Shown here: one piece after another, positions 1 to 9,959 of the stretch
How positions within the stretch are numbered: position 1 is the first letter of the stretch
Layout of the letters: each line of letters starts with the position of its first letter
Origin: Saccharothrix sp. S26
GTDB lineage: Bacteria; Actinomycetota; Actinomycetes; Mycobacteriales; Pseudonocardiaceae
Length of the DNA stretch: 64,000 nt
Direction of reading: 5' to 3'
Assembly: GCF_021390395.1 (NCBI RefSeq)
Contig: NZ_JAJUWT010000007.1
Span: 62,001-126,000, forward strand
Made by a program: the position numbers and the translations under genes
Notes under the pieces: generated by a model
The model's database searches: none
Told to the model about the DNA's origin: nothing
The model's input: the letters and a program-made list of their open reading frames with translations, nothing else

Positions 1-1
1 G

Positions 2-166
2 CTGCCGCGCGACGACCGCACGTTGCGGCCGTCGTGGATGCGGCGGGCCGCGCGGGAGCGGCTCGGGGTGGAGGCGATCGAGGTCGACGGTGGGCACTGT
101 CCGCAGACCAGCCGGCCCGGCACGGTGGCGGCCGTGCTGGGGGCGGTGCGGCCGCAGCCGGTGTGA
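2..166 (+). CDS. C-terminal fragment of an alpha/beta-hydrolase-like protein
   Basis: Only the last 54 codons are inside the window; the gene starts upstream of base 1 and stops at TGA 164-166. The visible end contains the pattern VDGGHCPQTSRP, which resembles the segment around the catalytic histidine of alpha/beta-hydrolases (D/G-G-H-x-P/S-x-x-S-x-P near the C-terminus), followed by a short amphipathic helix. The assignment rests on this motif alone, so substrate and exact family cannot be given. The next gene is on the opposite strand, so this is the last gene of its transcription unit. Confidence 0.5.
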   Translation: MPRDDRTLRPSWMRRAARERLGVEAIEVDGGHCPQTSRPGTVAAVLGAVRPQPV

Positions 167-179
167 CGGACGGTCACGG

Positions 180-219
180 GGTCACCTGATCCGGGGATGC
201 GAGGTCACCTGATCCGGGG
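180..219. repeat. 17-bp perfect direct repeat
   Basis: GGTCACCTGATCCGGGG occurs twice, at 180-196 and 203-219, 23 bp start to start. It lies in the 110-bp space between the convergent hydrolase fragment and flavohemoglobin genes. It could be a double protein-binding site or a small duplication; no function is visible. Confidence 0.6.
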
Positions 220-276
220 GTGTGCGGTGGCGTCCAGTGGGGGGTAGGTGAAGGTGAAAAAGTTTCGGGAAGGTGT

Positions 277-1452
277 TCAGTCCAGCGTGAACGGGTCGTA
301 CTTGATCCGGTCCAGCGGGGTGCCGGCGACCAGCATCCGCGACACGGTCGCCCGGATCATGGACGGCGAGCCGCACACCAGCACGTCCCGGTCCTGCCAC
401 GCCCCGTACCGCGTCACCACGTCGGCCAGCGTGCCCTGCTCCACACCACGCGCACCGGGATCCGACTCCAGCACCGGCACGACGGTCAGCCACGGGTTCG
501 TCATCGCGAACCGCTGGAGGTTGTCCAAGTCGTACAGGTCCTCCCGCGTCCGCCCACCCATGAACAGGTGCACCCGCGGGTTCTCGCCCCACTGCGCCAT
601 CTCGTCGATGATCGCGTGCATCGGCGCGACCCCGGTCCCGCCGGCGACCATCAGCACGTCCCGCCCGGACTTGCGGTCGACGCCCAGCCGGCCCATCGGC
701 GGGCCGATCCGCCACACGTCACCCGGTTGGGTGTGCCCGACGATCGACCGGCTGACCCACCCGCCCTCGACCGAACGGATGTGGAACTCGATGATGCCGT
801 CCTCGCGGGGCGCGTTCGCGGGCGAGTAGTACCGCCACAGCCGAGCGCGCTGCGGCGTCTCGACGCTGACGTACTGCCCGGCCCGGTACCCGACGGGGTG
901 GTCGGGTTGCAGCCGCACGACCGCCAGGTCCCAGCTCACCCGCTGGTGGTCCAGCACGGTGGCGTGCCAGTAGGCCGGGCCGTCGTCGGCGGCCGCCGCC
1001 TCCTGCATCGCCCGCGCCATGATCGTGTACGCCTCGGCCCAGGCCATCTCGACCTTCGGCGTCCACGCGGGCCCGGCGAACTTCTTCACCGCCGCCAGCA
1101 ACGCCGTCCCGACCGACTCGTAGTGCACGTTCACCACGCCGAACTTGCGGTGGTCGCGGCCGAGCTGGCGCAGGAACGGGATCAGGTCGTCCGGCCGGTC
1201 CACCATCTGCACGACGTGGACCAGGGCGCGCAGCAGTCGGCTGCGCTGGACCTCCATGTTCACGGGGAACATCTCACGGGTCGCCGGCGCGAGGCTGAAG
1301 AGCATGCCGTAGAAGAACTTGGCTACCTCTTCGGCGCGCGGCTCCACCACCGCGAAGCTCTCCCGGATCATCCGCACCATGGCGGTGACACCAGGAGGAG
1401 GTTCTCGGTGTGGTGGGCTCGGGATGGGGCTCAACACGGCGTTCGCAGTCAT
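277..1452 (-). CDS. flavohemoglobin-type globin/FAD/NAD reductase (nitric oxide dioxygenase-like)
   Basis: A 391-residue protein with the layout of bacterial flavohemoglobins: globin domain (about 25-155), FAD-binding ferredoxin-reductase barrel (about 165-260) and NAD(P)-binding domain (about 262-391). Visible landmarks are a B10-type Tyr in FFYGMLF (Y48), an E7-type Gln (Q69), the proximal His in VHYESVG (H110), the FAD motif RYYS (207-210), the pyridine-nucleotide motif GGTGVAP (271-277) and CGSPSM (360-365). Such enzymes use NAD(P)H to turn NO plus O2 into nitrate in the cytoplasm. The N-terminus has about 20 extra Pro-rich residues, so the true start could be slightly internal. It is monocistronic, and no NO-responsive operator was recognised upstream. 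Confidence 0.85.
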   Translation of the reverse strand: MTANAVLSPIPSPPHREPPPGVTAMVRMIRESFAVVEPRAEEVAKFFYGMLFSLAPATREMFPVNMEVQRSRLLRALVHVVQMVDRPDDLIPFLRQLGRDHRKFGVVNVHYESVGTALLAAVKKFAGPAWTPKVEMAWAEAYTIMARAMQEAAAADDGPAYWHATVLDHQRVSWDLAVVRLQPDHPVGYRAGQYVSVETPQRARLWRYYSPANAPREDGIIEFHIRSVEGGWVSRSIVGHTQPGDVWRIGPPMGRLGVDRKSGRDVLMVAGGTGVAPMHAIIDEMAQWGENPRVHLFMGGRTREDLYDLDNLQRFAMTNPWLTVVPVLESDPGARGVEQGTLADVVTRYGAWQDRDVLVCGSPSMIRATVSRMLVAGTPLDRIKYDPFTLD

Positions 1453-1880
1453 GGTCCGGGCGCAGTCTCCACGTTTCTGGCGGCGCCAGCAAGGGCGCTA
1501 CGTCCTCGTCAAGCTTCCATCCCCGACGAGGGGACACTAACCCGCCAACTGGCCGGTCGACTCCTTGATGCCACCTTCGAGTGCAGTGCGATCACGGACG
1601 GTCGCACAGCGTTGCGGCGAACGGGTGGACATTCCCTTCCACGTATACCGAATCCGACGCTTGCGTCCCACCGCCAGGCGAACGCTCCCCTCGGGGACGT
1701 GGGCAACGCGACACGAACCGGAGTTCCGTCGACGTTTCGCCGGCCCACGTTCACCCTGGTGGCGGCCGGCAGACCGCACCGGTGCGGTGGGCCGCAGTCG
1801 CCTGTGGATTCCCACCTGCGGATTGTGGACAACTCAGGTGCCGGTGTGGACAACCGGCTGCGACATGTGGGTGACGGGTG
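1453..1880. other. 428-bp intergenic region without a recognisable gene
   Basis: It separates the start of the flavohemoglobin gene from the stop of the VOC gene, both on the minus strand. Open frames here lack family features and any convincing start. The right-hand end holds a regularly spaced series of DnaA-box-like sequences (1803-1874), listed separately; the promoter of the flavohemoglobin gene must lie in the left part. Confidence 0.6.
1803..1874 (-). promoter_or_regulatory. phased array of DnaA-box-like 9-mers
   Basis: Two perfect copies of TTGTCCACA (read on the minus strand) lie at 1824-1832 and 1845-1853. Related but degenerate copies begin at 1803 (TGTGGATTC on +) and 1866 (TGTGGGTGA). 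All four are in the same orientation with start-to-start spacing of exactly 21 bp, two helical turns. TTGTCCACA is the established DnaA-box consensus of high-GC actinomycetes. No dnaA or dnaN gene is near, so an origin is unlikely; a DnaA-titrating or regulatory site is possible. Confidence 0.5.
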
Positions 1881-2261
1881 TCAGCCCTGCTCGGCCCGCT
1901 CGGCTGCGCTGCGTTCAACGCAGAACTCGTTGCCCTCCGGGTCGGCCAGCACGACCCACCCCTTGCCGTCGGGCCGGCGCATGTCCGACACCAGCGTCGC
2001 GCCGATCCCGAGCAGCCGCTCCACCTCGGCGTCACGGGTGATGTCGGGCCGCAGGTCGAGGTGGACCCGGTTCTTCACCGACTTGGCCTCGGGCACCTGG
2101 ATGAACAGCAGCCCGGTCCCGTTGGGCAGTGCGACGAGCGCTTCGGGGTCGCCGGGGAAGTCGTGCTCGGAGATCGGCTGCCCGGTGACCTGGCTCCAGA
2201 AGCCGGCCAGCTCGTAGGCGTTGGCGCAGTCGATGGTGATGTGCTGCACGAGTGAGGTCAT
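1881..2261 (-). CDS. VOC (glyoxalase/dioxygenase-fold) family protein
   Basis: A 126-residue protein with the beta-alpha-beta-beta-beta pattern of the vicinal-oxygen-chelate superfamily: opening strand VQHITIDCANAYELAGFW, a central strand with NRVHLDLRPD, and closing strands VVLADPEGNEFCV. The N-terminal His, the mid-protein His (VHLD) and the late Glu (GNEF) match positions used for metal binding in the family. The ATG at 2261 was chosen because the upstream extension is basic and lacks homology features. Small actinobacterial VOC proteins include resistance and detoxification proteins as well as many of unknown substrate; nothing here decides between them. Confidence 0.75.
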   Translation of the reverse strand: MTSLVQHITIDCANAYELAGFWSQVTGQPISEHDFPGDPEALVALPNGTGLLFIQVPEAKSVKNRVHLDLRPDITRDAEVERLLGIGATLVSDMRRPDGKGWVVLADPEGNEFCVERSAAERAEQG

Positions 2262-2348
2262 CCGCTGATCGTCCTGGCGGGGCCGCCGCACCGCACCCGA
2301 GTTTCCGGTCCACCCCGCGCGTGGCCGAGACCACACGACGTCCACTAG

Positions 2349-2369
2349 GTTGAGCGGAACTGGCTCAAC
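2349..2369. promoter_or_regulatory. HAIR element (HspR operator) upstream of clpB
   Basis: GTTGAGC, seven bases, GCTCAAC forms a perfect 7-7-7 inverted repeat. It closely matches the established HspR-associated inverted repeat CTTGAGT-N7-ACTCAAG of actinomycetes. It lies 75 bp before the clpB start, as expected for repression of clpB by HspR with release on heat shock. Confidence 0.85.
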
Positions 2370-2443
2370 TTTTCTGACGTTGACTCCGATGAAGGCTGTG
2401 CGGACCGCCGGCCCTGCGCACGAACACCCGACCGAGGTGAGGA

Positions 2444-5026
<2,583 letters not shown>

Positions 5027-5037
5027 CCTCAGCGGCA

Positions 5038-5069
5038 CGGGACGCGCTCGGCTCGCCGGGCGCGTCCCG
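5038..5069 (+). terminator. hairpin terminator after clpB
   Basis: The inverted repeat CGGGACGCGC / GCGCGTCCCG (5038-5047 and 5060-5069) encloses a 12-base loop and starts 11 bp after the clpB stop. There is no T-run, which is usual for actinomycete terminators. Confidence 0.6.
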
Positions 5070-5309
5070 CGGCACGTCGACCCGGACCCGAGTACGACTG
5101 GTGCCGATGCATCAGCCACGTCGAGCCTGTCGGTGACACCCGGGTGGGCGTCCGCCGGTCGAGCCGCGCATCACCCGGCCCTCGCACGCGGCTCCTCGAC
5201 GCGCCCCCGGCGGGCCGTGCCGCCGGCTGCGCAGGCGTCCCCGACCGGGGGACCCCTGTTTTTACTCTGCCGGCCAGGTCCGACAGCGGGAAGGTGGGCC
5301 GGGTGGGCC

Positions 5310-5337
5310 TGTGGACAACGCCGTGGCCTGTGGATAA
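5310..5337 (-). promoter_or_regulatory. pair of DnaA-box-like 9-mers
   Basis: Read on the minus strand, TTGTCCACA (5310-5318) and TTATCCACA (5329-5337) are perfect matches to the actinomycete and E. coli DnaA-box consensus forms. They share one orientation and are 19 bp apart start to start. They lie in non-coding DNA 3.5 kb from the 1803-1874 array. Confidence 0.45.
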
Positions 5338-5463
5338 GTCGGGGCCCGCCGACGTGCGACGAGCACGGGCCGCCACCGCCCGCGCTGCGCGATCCGGGTA
5401 ACAGCTTGATCCGTTCGCGCGAACCACGCCCCAAGTGATCTTCGTTTGTTCACCGCCGCCCGC

Positions 5464-5469
5464 TACTCT
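5464..5469 (+). promoter_or_regulatory. -10 element, leaderless type
   Basis: TACTCT ends six bases before the GTG at 5476, so transcription would begin at or next to the start codon. This is the main reason for preferring GTG 5476 over the upstream ATG 5446. Confidence 0.5.
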
Positions 5470-5475
5470 CGCACC

Positions 5476-6171
5476 GTGGGCATACCGGCGTGGGTCTGGT
5501 TCACCGTCGCCGCGGTCGCGGGCGTCGCGGGGTTCGCCCTGCTCGCCACCGACCGGGCGCAGCGAACCGCGCGTAACCGCGAACGTCGCCGCTGGGCGGC
5601 GTTGCGCGGCTGGCAGTTCGAGGAGACCGACCACGTGCTGCCCACCCGCTGGGAGAGCGGCGCGATCGCCTACTACGGCGCGGGCGTGGCCAAGGACGTC
5701 GTGGCCGGCTCCACCTTCACCGCCGACGGCCGCCGCCAGGTCTACGTGCTCGACCACGAGACCAACGGCAAGGTCAACTCGGTGCTGGTCGGCGTGCGCT
5801 GCCGCCGGGCGTTGCCGGTGGTCATCGAGCTGTGGCTGCCCAGCGTGCCGTTCCAGCGCGACCAGATGCCCGACCTGCTCGGACCGGTCGGCTCGCGGTA
5901 CGCGTTCGTCAGCGAGCTGCCCGCCGCCCGCAAGCTCATCACCCCCGACCTGGTCGACGCGGCCGAGGAGATCGGCGGCGACGTCACGGTCGTCTGGCTG
6001 GAGGACGACTGGGTGCTCGCCGCCGCGCCCCCGAACTCCACCCCCGCCCGGCTGGAACGGCTGCTGCGCGACCTCGGCGAGCTCGCCGACGTGATCGACC
6101 CGTTCGAGGCCGACCCCGAGGCCGACGCCGGTGGCGAGGTCCACCGCCCGCAGTTCGGGCGCAAGCCGTGA
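5476..6171 (+). CDS. membrane-anchored protein of unknown function
   Basis: A 231-residue protein with one N-terminal transmembrane segment (about 3-22, [19 protein letters not shown]) followed by a basic stop-transfer stretch (RNRERRRW). The remaining roughly 190 residues form a soluble, probably cytoplasmic domain of alternating beta strands. The domain opens with RGWQFEETD, a pattern also seen in the anchored protein at 9960-10652 (LGWRFVAED). The C-terminus is acidic. The stop overlaps the GTG of the next SDR gene by three bases (GTGA), so the two are probably translated together. No function is assigned. Confidence 0.75.
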   Translation: MGIPAWVWFTVAAVAGVAGFALLATDRAQRTARNRERRRWAALRGWQFEETDHVLPTRWESGAIAYYGAGVAKDVVAGSTFTADGRRQVYVLDHETNGKVNSVLVGVRCRRALPVVIELWLPSVPFQRDQMPDLLGPVGSRYAFVSELPAARKLITPDLVDAAEEIGGDVTVVWLEDDWVLAAAPPNSTPARLERLLRDLGELADVIDPFEADPEADAGGEVHRPQFGRKP

Positions 6172-6947
6172 CGCCGCCGACCGCCCTGGTGACGGGCGCC
6201 TCCTCGGGCATCGGCGCGGCGTTCGCCCGCAGGCTCGCCGCCGAGGGCCACGACCTGGTGCTCGTCGCCCGCGACGAGCGGCGGCTGGAGGAGACGGCCG
6301 CCAAGCTGCGCGCCGCGCACGGCATCACCGCCGAGGTGCTGCCCGCCGACCTGGCGACCGAGGCGGGCCGCGCGAAGGTCGCCGACTTCCTCGGCGGGCG
6401 CGAGGTCGACCTGCTGGTCAACAACGCGGGCTTCGCCCTGTCGAACGAGTTCTTCGCCGCCGACCCGCGGGAGCTGCAGTCCCAGTTGGACGTCAACGTG
6501 ACGAGCGTGCTGCGGCTGACCCGCGCGGCGCTGCCCGGGATGGTGGCGCGCGGGCGCGGCGCGGTGGTCAACGTGTCCAGCGTGGCCGGGTTCCTGCCCG
6601 GCCGCGGCACGACGTACAGCGCGGACAAGGCGTGGGTGACGTCGTTCTCCGAGGGCATGGCGATGGCCACGGCGGGCACGGGCGTGCGCGTGCTCGCGCT
6701 GTGCCCGGGTTTCGTGCGCACCGAGTTCCACCAGCGGGCGCGCATCGACATGTCCAAGACGCCCGACCTGCTCTACCTCGACGCCGACCGGGTCGTGCAC
6801 GAGTGCCTGGCCGACCTGCGCGCGGGCAAGGTGCTGTCCGTGCCCGGCACCCAGTACAAAGCCATCACGTTGTTCGCCCGGCTGGTTCCGCGCGCGCTGG
6901 TCAGGCGGATAGCCTCCCGCGCGGCGGGCGGACGAGGTCGCACCTAG
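6168..6947 (+). CDS. short-chain dehydrogenase/reductase (SDR)
   Basis: A 259-residue classical SDR with the cofactor motif TGASSGIG (9-16), the structural NNAG motif (about 85-88), and the catalytic YxxxK as YSADK (Y150, K154), with Ser about 13 residues before the Tyr. The basic residues after the first Gly motif (ARDERR) suggest NADP(H) preference. The C-terminal part ([10 protein letters not shown], then a segment ending in Arg-rich sequence) is typical of the actinobacterial group annotated as short-chain oxidoreductases acting on lipidic substrates. It is translationally coupled to the anchored protein upstream through a GTGA overlap. The substrate is unknown. Confidence 0.88.
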   Translation: MTPPTALVTGASSGIGAAFARRLAAEGHDLVLVARDERRLEETAAKLRAAHGITAEVLPADLATEAGRAKVADFLGGREVDLLVNNAGFALSNEFFAADPRELQSQLDVNVTSVLRLTRAALPGMVARGRGAVVNVSSVAGFLPGRGTTYSADKAWVTSFSEGMAMATAGTGVRVLALCPGFVRTEFHQRARIDMSKTPDLLYLDADRVVHECLADLRAGKVLSVPGTQYKAITLFARLVPRALVRRIASRAAGGRGRT

Positions 6948-7017
6948 AGAACTGCCGGGAACCCGAACCCGGTCCGGTCCGTCCCACTCCACTAGTTGGA
7001 ACAGGGAGGAACCGTCC

Positions 7018-7374
7018 ATGGGTGAGCAGTTCAGAGTGGAGCCGCCGGAGCTCCGCGGGTACGGCGAGTTGCTGACGCGCAACGCGCAGCACTTCATGAC
7101 GATCAAGGACCACGCGGTGTCCAAGGGCGGGGACACCTCCGGGTTCACCGGTCTGCTCGCGCTGCTCCAGCCCATCGTCACCGGCGTGGCGTCCCTGTAC
7201 GGGGAGACCCTCGACTTCGCCAACCAGATGATGCTCAAGGAGGCGGAGAGCCTGAACAAGGCCGCCGACATGTACGAGAAGAACGAGGAGATGGTGATGG
7301 GCGTCCTGGACCGGGTGCTCGCCCAGCTCCACTCGGTCGCCGAGGCGCCGTCGCTCGGGGGTGGCGGGCGATGA
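7018..7374 (+). CDS. EspC/WXG100-like type VII secretion substrate candidate
   Basis: A 118-residue, almost entirely helical protein. It starts FRVEPPELRGYGELLTRNAQH, a pattern seen in small ESX-associated proteins of the DUF2580/EspC type, which form helical hairpins. A YxxxE sequence (YEKNE) near the C-terminus fits the general type VII secretion signal. There is no classical signal peptide. The ATG has AGGGAGGAA just upstream, a strong ribosome-binding site. It is the first gene of a three-gene operon overlapping the next by ATGA, so secretion as a partner of the WxG protein downstream is a reasonable inference. No ESX machinery genes are next to it. Confidence 0.65.
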   Translation: MGEQFRVEPPELRGYGELLTRNAQHFMTIKDHAVSKGGDTSGFTGLLALLQPIVTGVASLYGETLDFANQMMLKEAESLNKAADMYEKNEEMVMGVLDRVLAQLHSVAEAPSLGGGGR

Positions 7375-8288
7375 CCGGGTACGCGGACGTCGAAGACCCG
7401 TCGGTCGCGCTGGGCGCGGCGGCGGAGAACCGCCCCGGCCGGCAGACGACCCGGGAGCTCATCGAGAAGGCCGGCTGGAAGATCCAGGGCGTCAACTGGA
7501 TCTACGAGAAGGTCACCGGCGAGAACCTGCTCGACGCGCTGATCAAGCCGCTGCTCGGCGACTTCGAGAAGATCGACGAGAACGCCAACGCGTGGGACCG
7601 GGTGGCCAAGGCGCTCGACGCCGTGCGGCACAACGTGGACGCGGGCGCGGAGCAGCTCGCGCCGCACTGGGACGGTGACGCGGCGAAGGCGTTCGAGACC
7701 CGCATGGGCACCATGTGGGTGATCGCCATCGAGGCGGACTCGCAGATCGCGCGGATCATCGGCAACCAGTTCCGGTCGACGGCCAGCACGTGTCGCACGG
7801 CGTGCGGCCTGGCGCTGACGCTGCTGGACATGCTGGTCGGCAAGCTGATGGAAGCCGCGATGACGGCGTGGATCCCGGTCGTCGGCTGGGGCCGCGCGGT
7901 GTGGATGGTCTACGACGCGATCCAGATCGTGGACGCCATCCGCAAGATCATCATCTCCATCCAGACGCTGATCGAGGGCGTCCAGGGCATGATCGACGGC
8001 ATCGTCGCCATGGGCACCGCGCTGTCCAAGCTCAAGGACGTGCGCGACGTCGGCGACCTGCTCGACGTGGTGGACGGCTACCAGGACGGCCGGGAGAAGT
8101 TCGACAACGGCGTGGCCGCGGCGAAGTCCGGCGCGATCGGCGCCGCGATGGGCGGTTACAGCCTGGGCAAGGCCGGTGTCGCGGCGAACGGCCGCTACAG
8201 CCAGCCGCCGCCCACAGCGCCCGCGCCGGCGCCGGCGGGCGCGAGTTCCGGTTCGGGTTCCGGCTCCGGAGGGGGTGACGGGCAGTGA
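7371..8288 (+). CDS. WxG-domain protein with hydrophobic core, type VII substrate candidate
   Basis: A 305-residue protein. Residues 60-130 form a WXG100-like hairpin with the turn motif HWDGDAAKAF. After this come long hydrophobic helices (about 140-235: ALTLLDMLVGKLMEAAM, WIPVVGWGRAVWMVYDA, IIISIQTLIEGVQGMI) that could insert in a membrane, then a Gly/Ser/Pro-rich tail. The start ATG overlaps the upstream stop (ATGA) and the GTG of the third gene overlaps this stop. The layout of helical partner, WxG protein with extended C-terminus and small third protein resembles type VII effector operons, but no enzymatic toxin domain is recognisable. Confidence 0.65.
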   Translation: MTGYADVEDPSVALGAAAENRPGRQTTRELIEKAGWKIQGVNWIYEKVTGENLLDALIKPLLGDFEKIDENANAWDRVAKALDAVRHNVDAGAEQLAPHWDGDAAKAFETRMGTMWVIAIEADSQIARIIGNQFRSTASTCRTACGLALTLLDMLVGKLMEAAMTAWIPVVGWGRAVWMVYDAIQIVDAIRKIIISIQTLIEGVQGMIDGIVAMGTALSKLKDVRDVGDLLDVVDGYQDGREKFDNGVAAAKSGAIGAAMGGYSLGKAGVAANGRYSQPPPTAPAPAPAGASSGSGSGSGGGDGQ

Positions 8289-8722
8289 CGTTCCCGTACG
8301 ACGAGGCGCGGCTGGACGCGCTGGTCGCCGACGTCGAGCAGCGGATGGCGAACGTCGAGCAGACCGCGCGGGCGGCGAGCCAGGTGCAGTTGCGCTCGCG
8401 CGGCCTGACGCAGGCCGACTTCGCCGAGATCTCGCGGTTCGCCCACAGCCCCGGCGCGCCCCGCGAGCTGAAGGAGCTGGCGCGGCGGGTCGACGCGGGC
8501 GAGATGTCCTGGGAGGACATCGCGTCCGGGCGGGCCGTGGACGACGAGGGCGTGCAGCGCGCCTTGCAGACCGGCATCCCGGACTTGCAGCGCGCGTACA
8601 CGGCGATCCAAGAGGGCAACGACCCGGAGGACGTCGTCTCGGCGGGTTCGCCGCGCCCGGCCGGCCGCCGCGGTGACGATGACGACGACGAGCCCAACCG
8701 GTTCACCGAGGACGCCTGGTAG
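8285..8722 (+). CDS. small acidic helical protein, third gene of the WxG operon
   Basis: A 145-residue protein starting at GTG 8285, overlapping the previous stop as GTGA. The N-terminal 50 residues are predicted helix with heptad-like spacing (LDALVADVEQRMANVEQTARAASQVQL). The C-terminus contains a run of Asp (DDDDDEP) and ends in aromatic and acidic residues. No signal peptide or membrane segment is present. It belongs to no family recognised here; from its position it could be a chaperone, an immunity-like partner or a third co-secreted protein. Confidence 0.65.
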   Translation: MTFPYDEARLDALVADVEQRMANVEQTARAASQVQLRSRGLTQADFAEISRFAHSPGAPRELKELARRVDAGEMSWEDIASGRAVDDEGVQRALQTGIPDLQRAYTAIQEGNDPEDVVSAGSPRPAGRRGDDDDDEPNRFTEDAW

Positions 8723-8728
8723 TGCCGG

Positions 8729-8769
8729 CCGGTCGCCTGTGGACGCTTGCGCGGTCCACAGGCGACCGG
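8729..8769. terminator. bidirectional hairpin terminator
   Basis: Perfect 16-bp stem: CCGGTCGCCTGTGGAC (8729-8744) pairs with 8754-8769 around a 9-base loop. It sits between the convergent stops at 8722 (+) and 8781 (-), as expected for a shared terminator. Confidence 0.8.
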
Positions 8770-8780
8770 GCCACCCGCGC

Positions 8781-9380
8781 TCAGGTCAGCGTGGGGAAGT
8801 CGAACCCGCCCGCGCTGGTGTGGTTGGTGCCCACGCCGCGCACCACGTCGTAGGCCACGGCCGCGGCGATCGCCAGCGACCGGACCGGCTCCGGCGTGCC
8901 CGGTCGGATCGTGAGCACGTCGCGCCGCACGCGCCGCCCGTCCCGCTTCGCGATCGCGCCCGGGCTGAACGACGCCGCCTCGTGCAGCAGGCACAGCCGC
9001 GCGCCCGCCGCGTCGAGCAGCGCGTACGCGCCGTGCCCCTCGTGCCGCACGGAGCCGATCACCGTGCCGTCCGGCCACGTCACGCGCGTCGGCGGCTTGC
9101 CGGAGCCCTTGCGGATCAGCAGCAGCGGCCGCCCGCGGTCGGCCAGGGCCAGGTCGAACGTCGTGCGGCCGGAGAACGCCGTGGCGCGCAGCACCTTGCG
9201 CAGCGGTCCCGTGAAACCGCGCTCGGACACCGACGCGACCAACGCGCCGCGCCCGTCGTAGACGTCGTTGCGGTACCGGGTGCCCAGCAGGTGTCGCAGC
9301 ACGCCCCAGGGCTGCTCGATGATCAGGGTGTCGGCGCCGGGAAGGGTCACGGTGTGCCAGCGTACGGCCCGGTATGACAC
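8781..9380 (-). CDS. scramblase/LURP-one-like beta-barrel protein
   Basis: A 199-residue protein made of short beta strands of the kind RYRNDVYDGRGALVASVSERG, FDLALADRGRPLLLIRK and TWPDGTVIGSVRH. This repeating 'property of X, then D-x-x-G' pattern resembles the phospholipid scramblase/tubby C-terminal-like fold annotated as scramblase family in actinobacteria. No membrane segment is evident. The start at 9380 lies almost on top of the divergent pyrE start, so the two genes share a promoter region of very few bases. Family assignment is tentative and function unknown. Confidence 0.6.
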   Translation of the reverse strand: MSYRAVRWHTVTLPGADTLIIEQPWGVLRHLLGTRYRNDVYDGRGALVASVSERGFTGPLRKVLRATAFSGRTTFDLALADRGRPLLLIRKGSGKPPTRVTWPDGTVIGSVRHEGHGAYALLDAAGARLCLLHEAASFSPGAIAKRDGRRVRRDVLTIRPGTPEPVRSLAIAAAVAYDVVRGVGTNHTSAGGFDFPTLT

Positions 9381-9391
9381 TCTTGGGACCC

Positions 9392-9958
9392 GTGCGAACT
9401 GAAGTGGTCCTGGACGCCGCGGCGAAGGCCGAGCTGGCGCGGTTGGTGAGCGAGTTGGCCGTGGTGCACGGCAAGGTGACGTTGTCCTCGGGTGCCGAGG
9501 CCGACTACTACATCGACCTGCGCCGGGCGACGCTGCACCACGCCGCGGCCCCGTTGATCGGCAAGCTGCTGCGGCAGCTCACGGCCGACTGGGACTACGT
9601 GGCCGCGGGCGGGTTGACGCTGGGCGCGGACCCCGTGGCCTGCGCGATGATGCACGCCGCCGCGGGCGCGGGCGAGGTGCTGGACGCGTTCGTCGTGCGC
9701 AAGTCCGCCAAGCAGCACGGCATGCAGCGCCAGATCGAGGGCATCGAGGTCGCCGGGCAGCGGGTGCTGGCGGTCGAGGACACCTCCACCACCGGCGGCA
9801 GCGTGCTCACCGCCGTCGAGGCCCTGCGCGCGCACAGCGCCACGGTCGTCGGCGTGGTGACGGTCGTGGACCGCGGCACGGGCGCGCGCGAGGTGATCGA
9901 GGAGGCCGGGCTGCCCTACCGGTACCTGCTGGACCTGGCCGACCTGGGCCTGGCCTGA
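9392..9958 (+). CDS. pyrE: orotate phosphoribosyltransferase
   Basis: About 188 residues. The PRPP-binding signature VLAVEDTSTTGGS (125-137) and the phosphoribosyltransferase core (YYIDLRRATLH, GGLTLGADPVACAM, FVVRKSAKQHGMQRQIEG) identify OPRTase. It joins orotate to PRPP to give OMP, step five of pyrimidine synthesis, in the cytoplasm. GTG 9392 is preferred because the ATG at 9374 would overlap the divergent gene's start and the family normally begins near here. It is followed after one base by the next gene on the same strand, so they are co-transcribed. Confidence 0.93.
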   Translation: MRTEVVLDAAAKAELARLVSELAVVHGKVTLSSGAEADYYIDLRRATLHHAAAPLIGKLLRQLTADWDYVAAGGLTLGADPVACAMMHAAAGAGEVLDAFVVRKSAKQHGMQRQIEGIEVAGQRVLAVEDTSTTGGSVLTAVEALRAHSATVVGVVTVVDRGTGAREVIEEAGLPYRYLLDLADLGLA

Positions 9959-9959
9959 C

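Larger units (their letters stand above)
5027..5475. other. 449-bp intergenic region
   Basis: It holds the clpB terminator (5038-5069), a pair of DnaA-box-like sequences (5310-5337) and the -10 element of the next gene (5464-5469). Open frames crossing it lack family features. Nothing else could be recognised. Confidence 0.55.

Noticed and set aside
1803-1874. Chromosomal origin
   Set aside because: Only two perfect boxes, no AT-rich unwinding region and no dnaA, dnaN or rpmH nearby.
5133-5438. Frame in the intergenic region after clpB
   Set aside because: Pro/Arg/Gly-rich with no start signal; it runs through DnaA-box-like sequences and is better seen as non-coding.
9374-9391. Upstream ATG for pyrE
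   Set aside because: It would overlap the divergent gene's start and adds residues outside the conserved OPRTase N-terminus; GTG 9392 preferred.
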